DNA of 64,000 bases from Massilia agri (GCF_024753255.1 NZ_JANUHA010000001.1:248001-312000); one strand, 5' to 3'. Numbered from the stretch's first letter, positions 50,768 through 59,958 are shown. The notes: generated from the sequence alone by a model not told the origin. A program made the numbers and translations.

Positions 50768-51904
50768 ATGACTACTCTTCTGCAGCGAAGCCAACAAGCG
50801 TGGCGCGACATCGGTGGCCTGCATACCGCCGAGGAGATCGCACACCAGCCCGCGCTCTGGCGCGAACTGGCCGCGAGCCTGGAGGACGGGCGGGAAGCAG
50901 TCGCCGCCTTCCTGGGCGACAGCCTCGCCAATCCGCTGCAGCGGGTGATCCTGACCGGCGCCGGCAGCTCGGCCTATGTTGGCGAGATCATTGCCGACGA
51001 ACTCAATGCGGCCTGGCCGGCCCAGGTGCGCGCGATCGCCACCACCACCCTGCTCACCCACCCCGAGCTCTACCTGGAAGCCGGCGCGCCCACTTTACTG
51101 GTTTCCTTCGCGCGCAGCGGCGACAGCCCGGAAAGCCTGGCCGCCGTGCACCTGGTGCGCGACCTGGTGCCCGGCGCCCGCCTCCTGAACATCACCTGCA
51201 ATCCGGAAGGCCGGCTGGCGCGCGAAAGCGCACTGGACGCCGATGCCTTCAACCTCCTGATGCCGGCCGCCAGCTGCGACCGCGGCTTCGCCATGACCAG
51301 CAGCTTCACCTGCATGCTGCTGGCCGCGCTGGCGGTGCTGGGCAAGGACGTCCCGCCCGATCGCATCGACACCCTGGCCGGCCTGGCCTCGACGGCCATG
51401 CAGGCCTGGGAAGCGCCCGTCGCGGAGCTGGCCGCCGTCGAAGCCGGACGGGTGGTCTATCTCGGCAGCGGCCCCCTCGAGGGCCTGGCCAAGGAAAGCG
51501 CCCTGAAGCTGCTGGAACTGACGGCCGGGCGCGTGCCGGCCATCGCCAACACCCCGCTGGGCTTCCGCCACGGGCCCAAGTCGGTGCTGACGGAGGACGC
51601 CCTGGTCTTCGTCTACGGCAGCAGCAAGGCGCTGTCGCAGCGCTACGAGGCCGACCTGGTCGAGGAACTGCGCCGCGACGGCGTGGCCGGCCGGGTGCTG
51701 ACCATCGGTGTGAATGGCGACATCGGCATCGACGCACCCGACTGGCCCGATGCCTGGCTGGCGCCGCTGTGGTTGCTGGTCGCCCAGCAGATCGCCCTGC
51801 ACCAGTCGGCTGCCCTGCAGCTGCGTCCCGACAATCCTTTCGCCAGCGGCACGGTCAACCGTGTCGTCAAGGGCGTCACCATCTATCGCCATGACGAACA
51901 CTGA
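50768..51904 (+). CDS. agaS: AgaS: galactosamine-6-phosphate deaminase/isomerase (SIS domains)
   Basis: Cytoplasmic enzyme of 378 residues that turns galactosamine-6-phosphate into tagatose-6-phosphate and ammonia. Two SIS domains: about 40-180 with VILTGAGSSAYVGEIIADEL and LLVSFARSGDSPES, and about 200-355 with VVYLGSGPLEGLAKESALKLLEL. FRHGPKSVL is the AgaS/GlmS-like signature. It leads the rightward operon, and its start codon follows an operator. The next gene overlaps by 14 bp. Confidence 0.92.
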   Translation: MTTLLQRSQQAWRDIGGLHTAEEIAHQPALWRELAASLEDGREAVAAFLGDSLANPLQRVILTGAGSSAYVGEIIADELNAAWPAQVRAIATTTLLTHPELYLEAGAPTLLVSFARSGDSPESLAAVHLVRDLVPGARLLNITCNPEGRLARESALDADAFNLLMPAASCDRGFAMTSSFTCMLLAALAVLGKDVPPDRIDTLAGLASTAMQAWEAPVAELAAVEAGRVVYLGSGPLEGLAKESALKLLELTAGRVPAIANTPLGFRHGPKSVLTEDALVFVYGSSKALSQRYEADLVEELRRDGVAGRVLTIGVNGDIGIDAPDWPDAWLAPLWLLVAQQIALHQSAALQLRPDNPFASGTVNRVVKGVTIYRHDEH

Positions 51905-52829
51905 AACGCGCGGCTACCATGGCATCGACATCGGCGGCAGCAAGATCGAGCTGGTCGCCTTCGATGCGGCCTTCCTTGAAGTCTTCCGCGAGCGCGTCGC
52001 CACGCCCGGCCATGACTTCCTCGCCTTCGTGCAGGCCGTCGCCGGGTTGGTCAGGCGCGCGGATGCGGCGCTGGGCTTCGCTGCACCCGTCGGCATCGGC
52101 CTGCCGGGTGTCGCCGACGCCCAGACCGGCCGCCAGCTCAGCTCCAACGTGCCGGCCCTGAACGGCCGCCTGGTCGCGCCCGCGCTCGAAGAAGCGCTCG
52201 GCCGGCCGGTCGTGATCGGCAACGACTGCCAGTGCTTCGCCCTGTCCGAAGCGCAGGGAGGCGCGGCCGACGGACTGCCGACCATGTTCGGCGCCATCCT
52301 CGGCACCGGCGCCGGCGGCGGCTACTGCGCCCGCGGCCTGCTGCAGCGCGGCTTCAACGGCGTGGCCGGCGAATGGGGCCACTGGTCCGTCCCCGCCCAC
52401 CTGCTGGCCCGCTACGGCTTGCCCGTCATCCCCTGCGCCTGCGGGCGCCAGGGCTGCTTCGAGCGCTACGTCTCCGGCCCCGGCATGAGCATGCTGCACC
52501 GCCACCTCGGCGGCGATGGCGCGGAACCGATGGTCATCGCGGCGCGCGCGAATGCCGGCGACGCGCTGGCGCAGACGACCCTCGCCACCCACCTCGACCT
52601 GCTGGCCCACGCCCTGTCAAGCCTGGTGCTGGGGCTCGATCCGCACGCGATCGTGCTGGGCGGCGGCCTGTCCCAGCTGCCGCATCTCTACCAGCACTTG
52701 CCGGCCGCGGTGCGCCGCCACCTCTTCCCGGGCGCGCAAGTGCCGCCCGTCCTGCCGCCGCGCTTCGGCAACGCCGGCGGCGCGCGCGGCGCGGCCCTGC
52801 TGGCGCGCCAGCACATCCCTTCGAACTGA
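51891..52829 (+). CDS. agaK: ROK-family sugar kinase, predicted N-acetylgalactosamine kinase (AgaK)
   Basis: A 312-residue ROK protein. Phosphate loop GIDIGGSKIELVAF, catalytic/ATP region VIGNDCQCFALSEA, GTGAGGG and the zinc motif CACGRQGCFE. These fit an active sugar kinase, not a repressor (no N-terminal HTH). Its place between AgaS and AgaZ predicts phosphorylation of imported GalNAc at O6, as in the Shewanella pathway. The ATG at 51891 overlaps the agaS end by 14 bp. Confidence 0.83.
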   Translation: MTNTETRGYHGIDIGGSKIELVAFDAAFLEVFRERVATPGHDFLAFVQAVAGLVRRADAALGFAAPVGIGLPGVADAQTGRQLSSNVPALNGRLVAPALEEALGRPVVIGNDCQCFALSEAQGGAADGLPTMFGAILGTGAGGGYCARGLLQRGFNGVAGEWGHWSVPAHLLARYGLPVIPCACGRQGCFERYVSGPGMSMLHRHLGGDGAEPMVIAARANAGDALAQTTLATHLDLLAHALSSLVLGLDPHAIVLGGGLSQLPHLYQHLPAAVRRHLFPGAQVPPVLPPRFGNAGGARGAALLARQHIPSN

Positions 52830-52841
52830 ACGCGAGCGCAC

Positions 52842-54167
52842 ATGAACCAGGACCTCTCCCCCATCCAGCAACTCGTCAAGGCCCACCGCCGCGGCGAGCC
52901 GGTCGGCCTGTACAGCGTCTGCTGCAGCCATCCGATGGTGCTCACGGCCGCCATGCAGGTGGCGCAACGCTACGATACCCTGCTGCTGGTCGAAGCGACC
53001 TCGAATCAGGTCGACCAGTTCGGCGGCTACACGGGCATGAACCCGGAACAGTTCCGCAGCTACGTGCACCAGCTGGCGCACGAGCGCGGTTTCCCTCTCG
53101 AACGCCTGGTGCTGGGGGGCGACCACCTCGGCCCCAACGCCTGGCAGGCACGCCCGGCCCTCGAAGCGATGGCGAACGCCGACGTGCTGATCGCCGCCTA
53201 TGCGGCCGCCGGCTTCCACAAGATCCACCTCGACTGCAGCATGCGCTGCGCGGACGACCCGGCCACGCTCGACGACGAAACCGTGGCGGCGCGTTCGGCG
53301 CGCCTGGCGGCGATCGCGGAAGCGGCGGCCGCCAATGCCGGCCATCCGCCGCCGGTCTATGTCATCGGCACCGAAGTGCCGGTGCCGGGCGGCGAATCGG
53401 CACTCAGCGACGCCGGCGCACCGACCTCGCCCGGGGCGGCCGCACGTACCCTGGAAGTGCATTGCCGCGCCTTCCTCGACGCGGGCCTGCATGCCGCCTG
53501 GCGCCGCGTGATCGCGATGGTGGTGCAGCCCGGCGTGGACTTCGACGCCAGCCACATCCAGCACTACGACGCCGCCCAGGCCGCGGACCTGTCGGCTTTC
53601 GTGGCCGGCCAGCCCGGCCTGGTGTTCGAGGCCCACTCCACCGACTACCAGCGCGAATCCAGCCTGCACCAGATGGTGCGCGACCACTTCGCCATCCTGA
53701 AGGTGGGCCCGGCCGCTACCTTCGCCCTGCGCGAAGGCCTGCTGGCCCTGTGCCAGATCGAAGACGAGCTGCTGCCCCCTGAACGCGCCTCGCGCCTGAT
53801 GGGCGTGCTGGACGAAGTCATGCTGGCCAAGCCGGAGCACTGGCGCAAGCACTATCCGGGCAGCAGCGAAGAACAGCGCCTGATGCGCCGCTACGGCCTG
53901 TCGGACCGCTGCCGCTACTACTGGAACGAGGCCCCGGTGGCGGCCGCCGTGGAGACGCTGTGCGCCAACCTCGATGCGATCGAGATCCCGCTGCCGCTCC
54001 TGAGCCAGCACCTGCACGAGCAGTACCTGGAAGTGCTGCAGGGCCAGCTCGAGGCGAAGCCGCGCGCCCTGCTGGAACACAAGGTCGGCCGCGTGCTGGC
54101 CCAGTACGCGCGGGCCTGCAACCGGAATGCTGCGGCGCCTGTCAACACGACAGCATCGATCTGTTAA
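52842..54167 (+). CDS. agaZ: Tagatose-1,6-bisphosphate aldolase-associated subunit (GatZ/KbaZ/AgaZ)
   Basis: A 441-residue barrel protein. Opening MNQDLSPIQQLVKAHRRGEPVGLYSVC, then VLGGDHLGPNAWQ, FHKIHLDCSMRCADDP, YVIGTEVPVPGG and FEAHSTDYQ are characteristic. In enteric bacteria this is the non-catalytic partner of KbaY/GatY, needed for aldolase stability. No catalytic partner gene is seen here, so either it acts alone, as proposed for some AgaZ proteins, or the partner is encoded elsewhere. GCGAG precedes the start. Confidence 0.9.
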   Translation: MNQDLSPIQQLVKAHRRGEPVGLYSVCCSHPMVLTAAMQVAQRYDTLLLVEATSNQVDQFGGYTGMNPEQFRSYVHQLAHERGFPLERLVLGGDHLGPNAWQARPALEAMANADVLIAAYAAAGFHKIHLDCSMRCADDPATLDDETVAARSARLAAIAEAAAANAGHPPPVYVIGTEVPVPGGESALSDAGAPTSPGAAARTLEVHCRAFLDAGLHAAWRRVIAMVVQPGVDFDASHIQHYDAAQAADLSAFVAGQPGLVFEAHSTDYQRESSLHQMVRDHFAILKVGPAATFALREGLLALCQIEDELLPPERASRLMGVLDEVMLAKPEHWRKHYPGSSEEQRLMRRYGLSDRCRYYWNEAPVAAAVETLCANLDAIEIPLPLLSQHLHEQYLEVLQGQLEAKPRALLEHKVGRVLAQYARACNRNAAAPVNTTASIC

Positions 54168-54195
54168 GCTCGGCGTTTTTGAACGCCAACCGAGC
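54168..54195 (+). other. Hairpin between agaZ and agaR
   Basis: GCTCGGCGTT pairs with AACGCCAACCGAGC around TTTG, directly after the agaZ stop and before agaR. It may lower read-through or stabilise the upstream RNA. No clear U-run follows. Confidence 0.5.
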
Positions 54196-54202
54196 CGCCA
54201 CC

Positions 54203-54970
54203 ATGCGAAACACGACCCAACGCCGCGAAGCCATCCTCCAGCAACTGACCCGCAAGGGATCGGTCCAGGTGACCGACCTGGTGCAGGAGTTCGGCGTCTC
54301 GGCGGTCACCATCCGCAACGACCTCAGTGCGCTGGAGACACAGGGCCTGGCCACGCGCAGCCACGGCGGCGCGACGCTCACCCGCACCCCGCCGCCGGAG
54401 CAGTCGATCCGCCAGAAGGATGCGATCAACCAGGAGCAGAAGGACCGCATCGGCGCCCTGGCCGCCACCCTGGTGCAGGATGGCGACAACATCATCATCG
54501 ACTCGGGCACCACCACGATCTACCTGGCGCGCCACCTGCGCGAGGCCAACGGCGTCACCGTCATGACCAATGGCCTGAACATCGCCTGGGAGCTGGCCGA
54601 CACTGCCGGCGTGGAGCTGATCCTGACCGGGGGCCTGCTGCGCAAGCAGTCCCTGTCGATCCAGGGCAGCCAGGCCGAGGCGACGCTGCAGGCCTATAAC
54701 TTCGACAAGCTGTTCCTGGGCGTGGACGGCTTCGATCTGCAGTTCGGGGTCACCACCCATCATGAAGCCGAGGCGAGCCTGAACCACAAGATGGTCGAGC
54801 GCGCGAAGAAGATCATCGTGCTCACCGACGCCTCCAAGTTCGGCCGGGTCAGCCTGCACCGCATCGTGCAGCTGGACCGGGTCCATACCGTCATCACCGA
54901 TGCCAGCATCAGCCCGGAGTACCGCGAGGGCTTGCAGAAGCTGGGCATCGAATTACTCATAGCGGACTAA
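54203..54970 (+). CDS. agaR: DeoR-family regulator of GalNAc use (AgaR)
   Basis: A 255-residue regulator. The N-terminal DeoR helix-turn-helix (about 5-55: RREAILQQLTRKGSVQVTDLVQEFGVSAVTIRNDLSAL) is followed by a sugar-phosphate sensing DeoRC domain (about 75-235, with IIIDSGTTTIYLARHL and FLGVDGFDL). Its position between catabolic genes and the phased CTTTCG operators at the divergent promoter suggest autoregulation and control of both arms. The start at the ATG with the HTH next to it was preferred over a longer in-frame start inside agaZ. Confidence 0.9.
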   Translation: MRNTTQRREAILQQLTRKGSVQVTDLVQEFGVSAVTIRNDLSALETQGLATRSHGGATLTRTPPPEQSIRQKDAINQEQKDRIGALAATLVQDGDNIIIDSGTTTIYLARHLREANGVTVMTNGLNIAWELADTAGVELILTGGLLRKQSLSIQGSQAEATLQAYNFDKLFLGVDGFDLQFGVTTHHEAEASLNHKMVERAKKIIVLTDASKFGRVSLHRIVQLDRVHTVITDASISPEYREGLQKLGIELLIAD

Positions 54971-56059
54971 ATGCTCAGCGGCAGAATCCTGACTCCTTCC
55001 GGCTGGATCACAGGCAGTATCGATTTCAGCGATCGCATCCACCGGATCATCGAAGGCCCTGCCGCAAGCGGGCACACCATCCTCCCCGGCTTCGTCGACC
55101 TGCACGTGCATGGCGCGGCCGGCACCGACATCATGGAAGGCGGGGATGCCGGCGCAGTCGTGGCCCGTACCCACGCGCGCCATGGCACCACCTCCCTGCT
55201 CGGCACCACGCTGACCGCGAAAGAAGACCACATCCGCCGCGCCCTGGAGGGCATGGCCGGCGTGATCGCGCAGCGCCCGCAAGGGGCCGCGCGCATGCTG
55301 GGCGTGCACCTCGAAGGGCCTTTCCTGAACCTGCAGCGCCTGGGCGCCCAGCCGCCCGACGTGGTCCCCGCCCGGCTTGACCTGGTGCGCAGCCTGCACG
55401 CCATCGCCCCGATCCGGGTGCTGACCATGGCGCCCGAGGTCGACAACAATCTCCTCTTGATCCCGCAATTGGCGGCGCTCGGCATCCGCGTGCAGATCGG
55501 CCACAGCGCCGGCACGTACGAAGACGGTGTAGCCGCGCTGCACGCCGGTGCGGCGGGCTTCACCCACCTGTTCAACGGCATGAGCGGCCTGCATCACCGC
55601 GAACCCGGCATGGTGGGCGCCGCCCTGGCCCATGCCGAGTACGCGGAAGTCATCCCCGACCTGCAGCACGTCGCCCCCGGCGCCTTGCGCGCCGCCCTGC
55701 GCTCCATTCCCCGCCTCTACGGCGTGACCGACGCCACCTCGGCGACCGGCATGCCGGACGGCGAATATGCGCTCGGCACCCAGCGCGTGTTCAAGTGCGG
55801 CGCCTGCGTGCGCCTGGCGACCGGTTCGCTGGCGGGCAGCGTGCTGACCATGGACCAGGCCCTGCGCAACTTCGTCGAGCTGGGCCTCGACCTTGCCGAC
55901 GCCTCGCGGCGCCTGTCCCTGTATCCGGCCGACTACCTGGGCGAACACGAACGCGGGCGGCTCATCCCCGGCGCCTGGGCCGACATCGTGGTGCTGGATG
56001 AAGCACTGCGGCCAGTCGGCGTGTATGTCGAAGGCGAAGCAATCGCGCTCGCACAATAA
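54971..56059 (+). CDS. agaA: N-acetylgalactosamine-6-phosphate deacetylase (AgaA/NagA family)
   Basis: Cytoplasmic amidohydrolase of 362 residues. Metal and substrate sites are complete: PGFVDLHVHGAAG (HxH), GVHLEGPFL (Glu), IGHSAGTY (His), FTHLFNGMSGLHHREPG (His) and GVTDATSATG (catalytic Asp). It removes the acetyl group from GalNAc-6-phosphate, feeding AgaS. It starts directly after the agaR stop with no gap. The GalNAc assignment comes from context; sequence alone would also allow GlcNAc-6-P. Confidence 0.88.
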   Translation: MLSGRILTPSGWITGSIDFSDRIHRIIEGPAASGHTILPGFVDLHVHGAAGTDIMEGGDAGAVVARTHARHGTTSLLGTTLTAKEDHIRRALEGMAGVIAQRPQGAARMLGVHLEGPFLNLQRLGAQPPDVVPARLDLVRSLHAIAPIRVLTMAPEVDNNLLLIPQLAALGIRVQIGHSAGTYEDGVAALHAGAAGFTHLFNGMSGLHHREPGMVGAALAHAEYAEVIPDLQHVAPGALRAALRSIPRLYGVTDATSATGMPDGEYALGTQRVFKCGACVRLATGSLAGSVLTMDQALRNFVELGLDLADASRRLSLYPADYLGEHERGRLIPGAWADIVVLDEALRPVGVYVEGEAIALAQ

Positions 56060-56098
56060 GAAGTACAAGCACCACAAGCACAACAACACGGAGACAAC

Positions 56099-57814
56099 AT
56101 GATCACTACGCCAGAGCGCGCGCGGCGCTATCTGCTGTTCATCGCCGGCATGGGCGGCCTGCTGTACGGCATCGACGTCGGCATCATCGCCGGCGCCCTG
56201 CCCTACCTGGAGTCGACCGCCACCCTGGCCTGGAAGCTGAGCACCCAGCAGCTTTCCTTCATCGTGGCGGCGGTGCTGCTCGGTTCCGTGCTGTCCTCGC
56301 TGTTCGCCGGGGCGCTGGCCGACCTGGTCGGGCGGCGCTGGTGCATGGTGCTGGCGGGAGCCCTCTTCACCATCAGCATTCCGATGATCGCCCTGTCCGA
56401 CGGCTACGTTCCCCTGCTGCTGGGCCGCCTGCTGCAAGGCATCAGCGGTGGCCTGATCGGCGTCGTGGTGCCGCTCTACCTGGCCGAGTCGCTGCCGGCG
56501 GACGGGCGCGGAAGGGGCGCCGCCCTGTTCCAGCTGATGCTGACCATCGGCCTGGTGGGCGCCGCCGTGATCGGACTCACCCAGGCGCAGCAGGTCGATG
56601 CGGTGACCCAGGCCGCCGCTTCGCTGGCGCCCGCGCAGCGCAGCGCGATGGTGTTCGCGGCCCAGGACCATGCCTGGCGCACGATCTTCTGGCTCTGCCT
56701 GGCGCCGGGCGTGGTGTTCACCGTCGGCAGCCTGGCGCTGAAGGAGTCGCCGCGCTGGCTGGCCCTGCGCAGCGGCGCGAAGGTGAAGACCGCCAGCGCG
56801 CCGGCCCCGGCCCGCGATTCGCTGGCCAGCCGCCGCTACGTGCTGCCCTTCCTGCTGGCCTGCCTGGTGCTGGCGCTCACCCAGGCCACCGGCATCAACT
56901 CGGTGCTGGCCTACGTCGTCACCATCCTGAACCAGGCCGGCCTGCCCGGCGCCACCGCCAACACGGCCGACGTGGCCCTCAAGGTGCTCAACGCCGTGAT
57001 GACCGTCGTGGCCGTGGTGCTGGTCGACCGCAAGGGCCGCAAGTTCCTGCTCATGCTGGGCAGCGGCGCCATCGTCGTGGCCCTGGTGTCGGCCGGGCTG
57101 CTGTTCCGCGGCGCCGAGGGCACGCAGGTCGATGTGCGTGCGCTGATCGAGGCCCGGGTGCGCGACAACAGCCTGGCGCTGCGCCTGGACGAAGACCTGC
57201 TGGCCACGCTCGGCGCGCGCGGCAGCGCGCCCCAGCAGCTGACGGTCGCCTACGCCTACGGCCCCTTCACCAATGTGAAGTCGCTGCGCAGCGACGATCC
57301 CCTGCTGCCCACCGTCCTGCTCAAGCGCGAGGACGCCATTTCGGAAGACAGCGTGATCGGCGCCACCCTGCGCCGCTGGCACCTGAACCCCTTCGCCGAC
57401 CCGGCCGACGGTCGTGCCGCGCCCCTCGTCATCGAGCGCGCCTGGCTCGGCACGGTGCCGGCCGAAGCGCACGGCTGGCAGGTGGCGCTGGCGATCTGCC
57501 TCTTCGTGGCCGGCTTCGCCGTGGGCCCGGGCGTGTGCGTGTGGCTGGCCCTGTCCGAGCTGATGCCGACCCGGATCCGCTCGAACGGCATGAGCATCGC
57601 CCTGCTCATCAACCAGTTCGTCTCGACCGTGATCGCGGCCATGTTCCTGCCCACGGTCGGCTTCTACGGCTACTCGACCGTGTTCTTCGTCGGCGCGGGC
57701 TTCTCGGTGCTCTACTTCCTGACGGCGGCCTTCCTGCTGCCCGAGACCAAGGGCAAGACGCTGGAAGAGATCGAACTGCACTTTACCGGTGCAGGCAAGC
57801 CCCAGGCGACATGA
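56099..57814 (+). CDS. Sugar-porter MFS permease with a large periplasmic insertion (AgaP-like)
   Basis: Inner-membrane transporter of 571 residues with sugar-porter marks: ADLVGRRW, LLQGISGGLIGVVVPLYLAE and the PETKG motif LPETKGKTLEEIELH. Twelve segments are expected. Residues about 338-459 between TM9 and TM10 form an extra soluble periplasmic loop of about 120 residues, and the TM5-TM6 loop (161-192) is also long. It likely takes up GalNAc for AgaK to phosphorylate. GGAGACAAC precedes the start. Confidence 0.88.
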   Translation: MITTPERARRYLLFIAGMGGLLYGIDVGIIAGALPYLESTATLAWKLSTQQLSFIVAAVLLGSVLSSLFAGALADLVGRRWCMVLAGALFTISIPMIALSDGYVPLLLGRLLQGISGGLIGVVVPLYLAESLPADGRGRGAALFQLMLTIGLVGAAVIGLTQAQQVDAVTQAAASLAPAQRSAMVFAAQDHAWRTIFWLCLAPGVVFTVGSLALKESPRWLALRSGAKVKTASAPAPARDSLASRRYVLPFLLACLVLALTQATGINSVLAYVVTILNQAGLPGATANTADVALKVLNAVMTVVAVVLVDRKGRKFLLMLGSGAIVVALVSAGLLFRGAEGTQVDVRALIEARVRDNSLALRLDEDLLATLGARGSAPQQLTVAYAYGPFTNVKSLRSDDPLLPTVLLKREDAISEDSVIGATLRRWHLNPFADPADGRAAPLVIERAWLGTVPAEAHGWQVALAICLFVAGFAVGPGVCVWLALSELMPTRIRSNGMSIALLINQFVSTVIAAMFLPTVGFYGYSTVFFVGAGFSVLYFLTAAFLLPETKGKTLEEIELHFTGAGKPQAT

Positions 57815-57897
57815 GTTTCTTTCTGCCGAGCTAGCTGGCACCATGCCTGTTCGATAAGGTCTACCATCGCTGGTCCCGTTGATCTTCAGGAGCCAGC

Positions 57898-58926
57898 ATG
57901 GATTCGGACCAGAACAAACCCGACGCCGTCGCACCCTCGCGCCGGCGCTTCGTCAGCACTGTCGCCACCGGTATCGCGGCCTCCGCCGCGGTCGCGCCGG
58001 CGATGGCGCAGCAGGCAGGCGCCGACATGGCGAACCAGCCGCCGCCGGGCCGCGCCCGCGAGGCGGCGAAACGCTATCCGGCGCCGCCCTTCCCCAACCA
58101 GTCGCAGCCCTGGCCGGGCCTGGCCAGCAAGATGACACCGCGTCCCGACCACGGCGAGACCACCTATCGCGGCAGTGGGCGCCTGGCGGGACGCAAGGCC
58201 CTGGTAACGGGCGGCGACTCGGGCATCGGCCGCGCCGCCGTGATCGCCTTCGCGCGCGAAGGCGCGGACGTGGCCATCAACTACCTGCCGGCGGAAGAGC
58301 CTGACGCCAAGGAGGTCGTGGAACTGATCCGCCAGGCCGGCCGCAAGGCGGTGGCGATTCCCGGCGATATCCGCGACGAAGCCTTCTGCCGCAAGCTGGT
58401 CGACGAGGCCGTGCGCCAGCTGGGCGGGCTGGACCTCCTGGTCAACAATGCCTCGCGTCAGAAATCAAGCGACTCGATCCTCGACATCTCGACGGCGGAC
58501 TTCGACTGGACCTTCAAGACCAATGTGTATGCGATGTTCTGGATCACGAAGGCGGCGGTGCCGCACATGAAGGCGGGCAGCTGCATCATCAACACGGCCT
58601 CGCAGCAGGCCTTCGACCCGTCGGAGAACCTGGTGGACTATTCGATGACGAAGGCGGCGGAAGTGGCGCTGACGAAATCGCTGGCCAAGCAGCTGGCATC
58701 GAAAGGCATCCGTGTCAATGCGGTGGCGCCGGGGCCGGTGTGGACGCCCTTGCAGGTGTCGGGCGGGCAGACGCAGGAGAACCTGAAGAAGTTCGGCGGC
58801 GATACGCCGATGAAGCGTCCGGGCCAGCCGGCCGAACTGGCCCTGGCCTACGTGACGCTGGCGGCGGACGAATCGAGCTTTACCACCGGACACGTCTACG
58901 GCGTCTCCGGTGGCAACGGTCAATAA
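57898..58926 (+). CDS. SDR-family oxidoreductase with Tat signal (YhdF/YghA-like)
   Basis: A 342-residue short-chain dehydrogenase. Residues 13-40 contain a twin-arginine motif (SRRRFVSTVATG) and signal-like segment. The NAD(P) loop is VTGGDSGIGRAAVIAFA. NNAS, the catalytic Ser region INTASQQAF and the YSMTK dyad are intact. C-terminal GHVYGVSGGNGQ is standard for this group. Substrate unknown. AGGAG lies 5 bp before the ATG. Confidence 0.9.
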   Translation: MDSDQNKPDAVAPSRRRFVSTVATGIAASAAVAPAMAQQAGADMANQPPPGRAREAAKRYPAPPFPNQSQPWPGLASKMTPRPDHGETTYRGSGRLAGRKALVTGGDSGIGRAAVIAFAREGADVAINYLPAEEPDAKEVVELIRQAGRKAVAIPGDIRDEAFCRKLVDEAVRQLGGLDLLVNNASRQKSSDSILDISTADFDWTFKTNVYAMFWITKAAVPHMKAGSCIINTASQQAFDPSENLVDYSMTKAAEVALTKSLAKQLASKGIRVNAVAPGPVWTPLQVSGGQTQENLKKFGGDTPMKRPGQPAELALAYVTLAADESSFTTGHVYGVSGGNGQ

Positions 58927-58981
58927 AAGTCCCGAGACTGGCGCGCGCGGGCTGGGGCCAGCCCGCGCGCGACGCCCCGGC

Positions 58982-59089
58982 TCAGCGGCGGCTGAACCAG
59001 CTCAGGCGGGCGAACAGGGAATTCAGCGAGCGGGTCGGGATCAGTTTGCCCAGCGGCCCGGCGTAATTGCAGCGCGATGTGACAGTCAT
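58982..59089 (-). CDS. Possible 35-residue basic peptide
   Basis: A short frame with GGAGAG 7 bp before the ATG. The product is basic with a hydrophobic/aromatic tail (LFARLSWFSRR) and one Cys. No family is recognised. It is convergent with the SDR gene. Confidence 0.45.
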   Translation of the reverse strand: MTVTSRCNYAGPLGKLIPTRSLNSLFARLSWFSRR

Positions 59090-59283
59090 TTCTTTTCTCT
59101 CCGAAACATTGCTTAGCACAATAACCACGTTGCAATAACTCTTCTGTGCGCCAGTTCGCATAGCGCCACGCCTGCCGCGCGCGCCTCCACGCGATTGAGT
59201 CATATCATCCGAAACGCAGGGCCGGGCCCTATCCTTGACGGGTATGCCCGCCTTGCAAAGCCAACCCAACAGGGAGACAAGCC

Positions 59284-59958
59284 ATGAGCTACGCAGATCG
59301 TGACAAATACGGGATGTACCGGAATACGCGCAGCACCGGGCCGGGCCCGGCGCTGATGGGCGCCGACACCCTGATCGGCGACAGCGTCGTCAACGCCGCC
59401 GAGGAAGACCTGGGCGACATCAAGGAAATCATGCTGGACATGCAGACCGGCCAGGTGGCCTACGCCGTGCTGGCCTTCGGCGGCTTCCTCGGGCTGGGCG
59501 AGAAGCTGTTCGCCGTGCCCTGGCAGGCGCTGCACCTCGACACCGTCAACAAACGCATGGTGCTCAATGTGGAAAAGGAACGCCTGAAGAACGCCCCCGG
59601 CTTCGACAAGGACGCCTGGCCCGACATGAGCGACGTGAGCTGGGCCAGCGGCATCCACTCCTTCTACGGCACCGACCCGGCACGCTCGGGCGCACCGACG
59701 ATGGGGCCGGGGTCGAGCATGGGCGGTATGAGTGGCGGCATGGGAGCCGGCTCGGCGATGGGCAGCGGGATGGGGTCAGGCATGGGGGCCGGCTCGGCGG
59801 GCAGCAGCACCGGGGCCGGCAGCGGCCTGAGCGGCGGCGCCTGTAGCGGGACGCTGCATGGGGACTCGTACGGGGTCAGTGGCAGCCCCGACCCGCGTCC
59901 CGGGCATGACGGCGACGACAAGGACCTGAGCCGTATCCGCGGCAGCAATATCGGTTGA
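59284..59958 (+). CDS. PRC-barrel protein with Gly/Ser/Met-rich tail
   Basis: A 224-residue protein. The PRC-barrel domain (about 25-105) has TLIGDSVVNAAEEDLGDIKEIMLDM, GQVAYAVLAFGGFLGLGEKLFAVPWQAL. The tail (about 138-200) is low complexity: GMGSGM-type repeats, GSS and GAGS. PRC-barrels are small barrel domains in ribosome and photosynthetic assembly and in stress proteins; its role here is unknown. GGGAGACAAG precedes the start. Confidence 0.87.
   Translation: MSYADRDKYGMYRNTRSTGPGPALMGADTLIGDSVVNAAEEDLGDIKEIMLDMQTGQVAYAVLAFGGFLGLGEKLFAVPWQALHLDTVNKRMVLNVEKERLKNAPGFDKDAWPDMSDVSWASGIHSFYGTDPARSGAPTMGPGSSMGGMSGGMGAGSAMGSGMGSGMGAGSAGSSTGAGSGLSGGACSGTLHGDSYGVSGSPDPRPGHDGDDKDLSRIRGSNIG

Noticed and set aside
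54953..57934. A 993-codon minus-strand open frame opposite agaA and the permease
   Set aside because: It is antisense to genes with clear motifs, low-complexity and without any recognisable domain.
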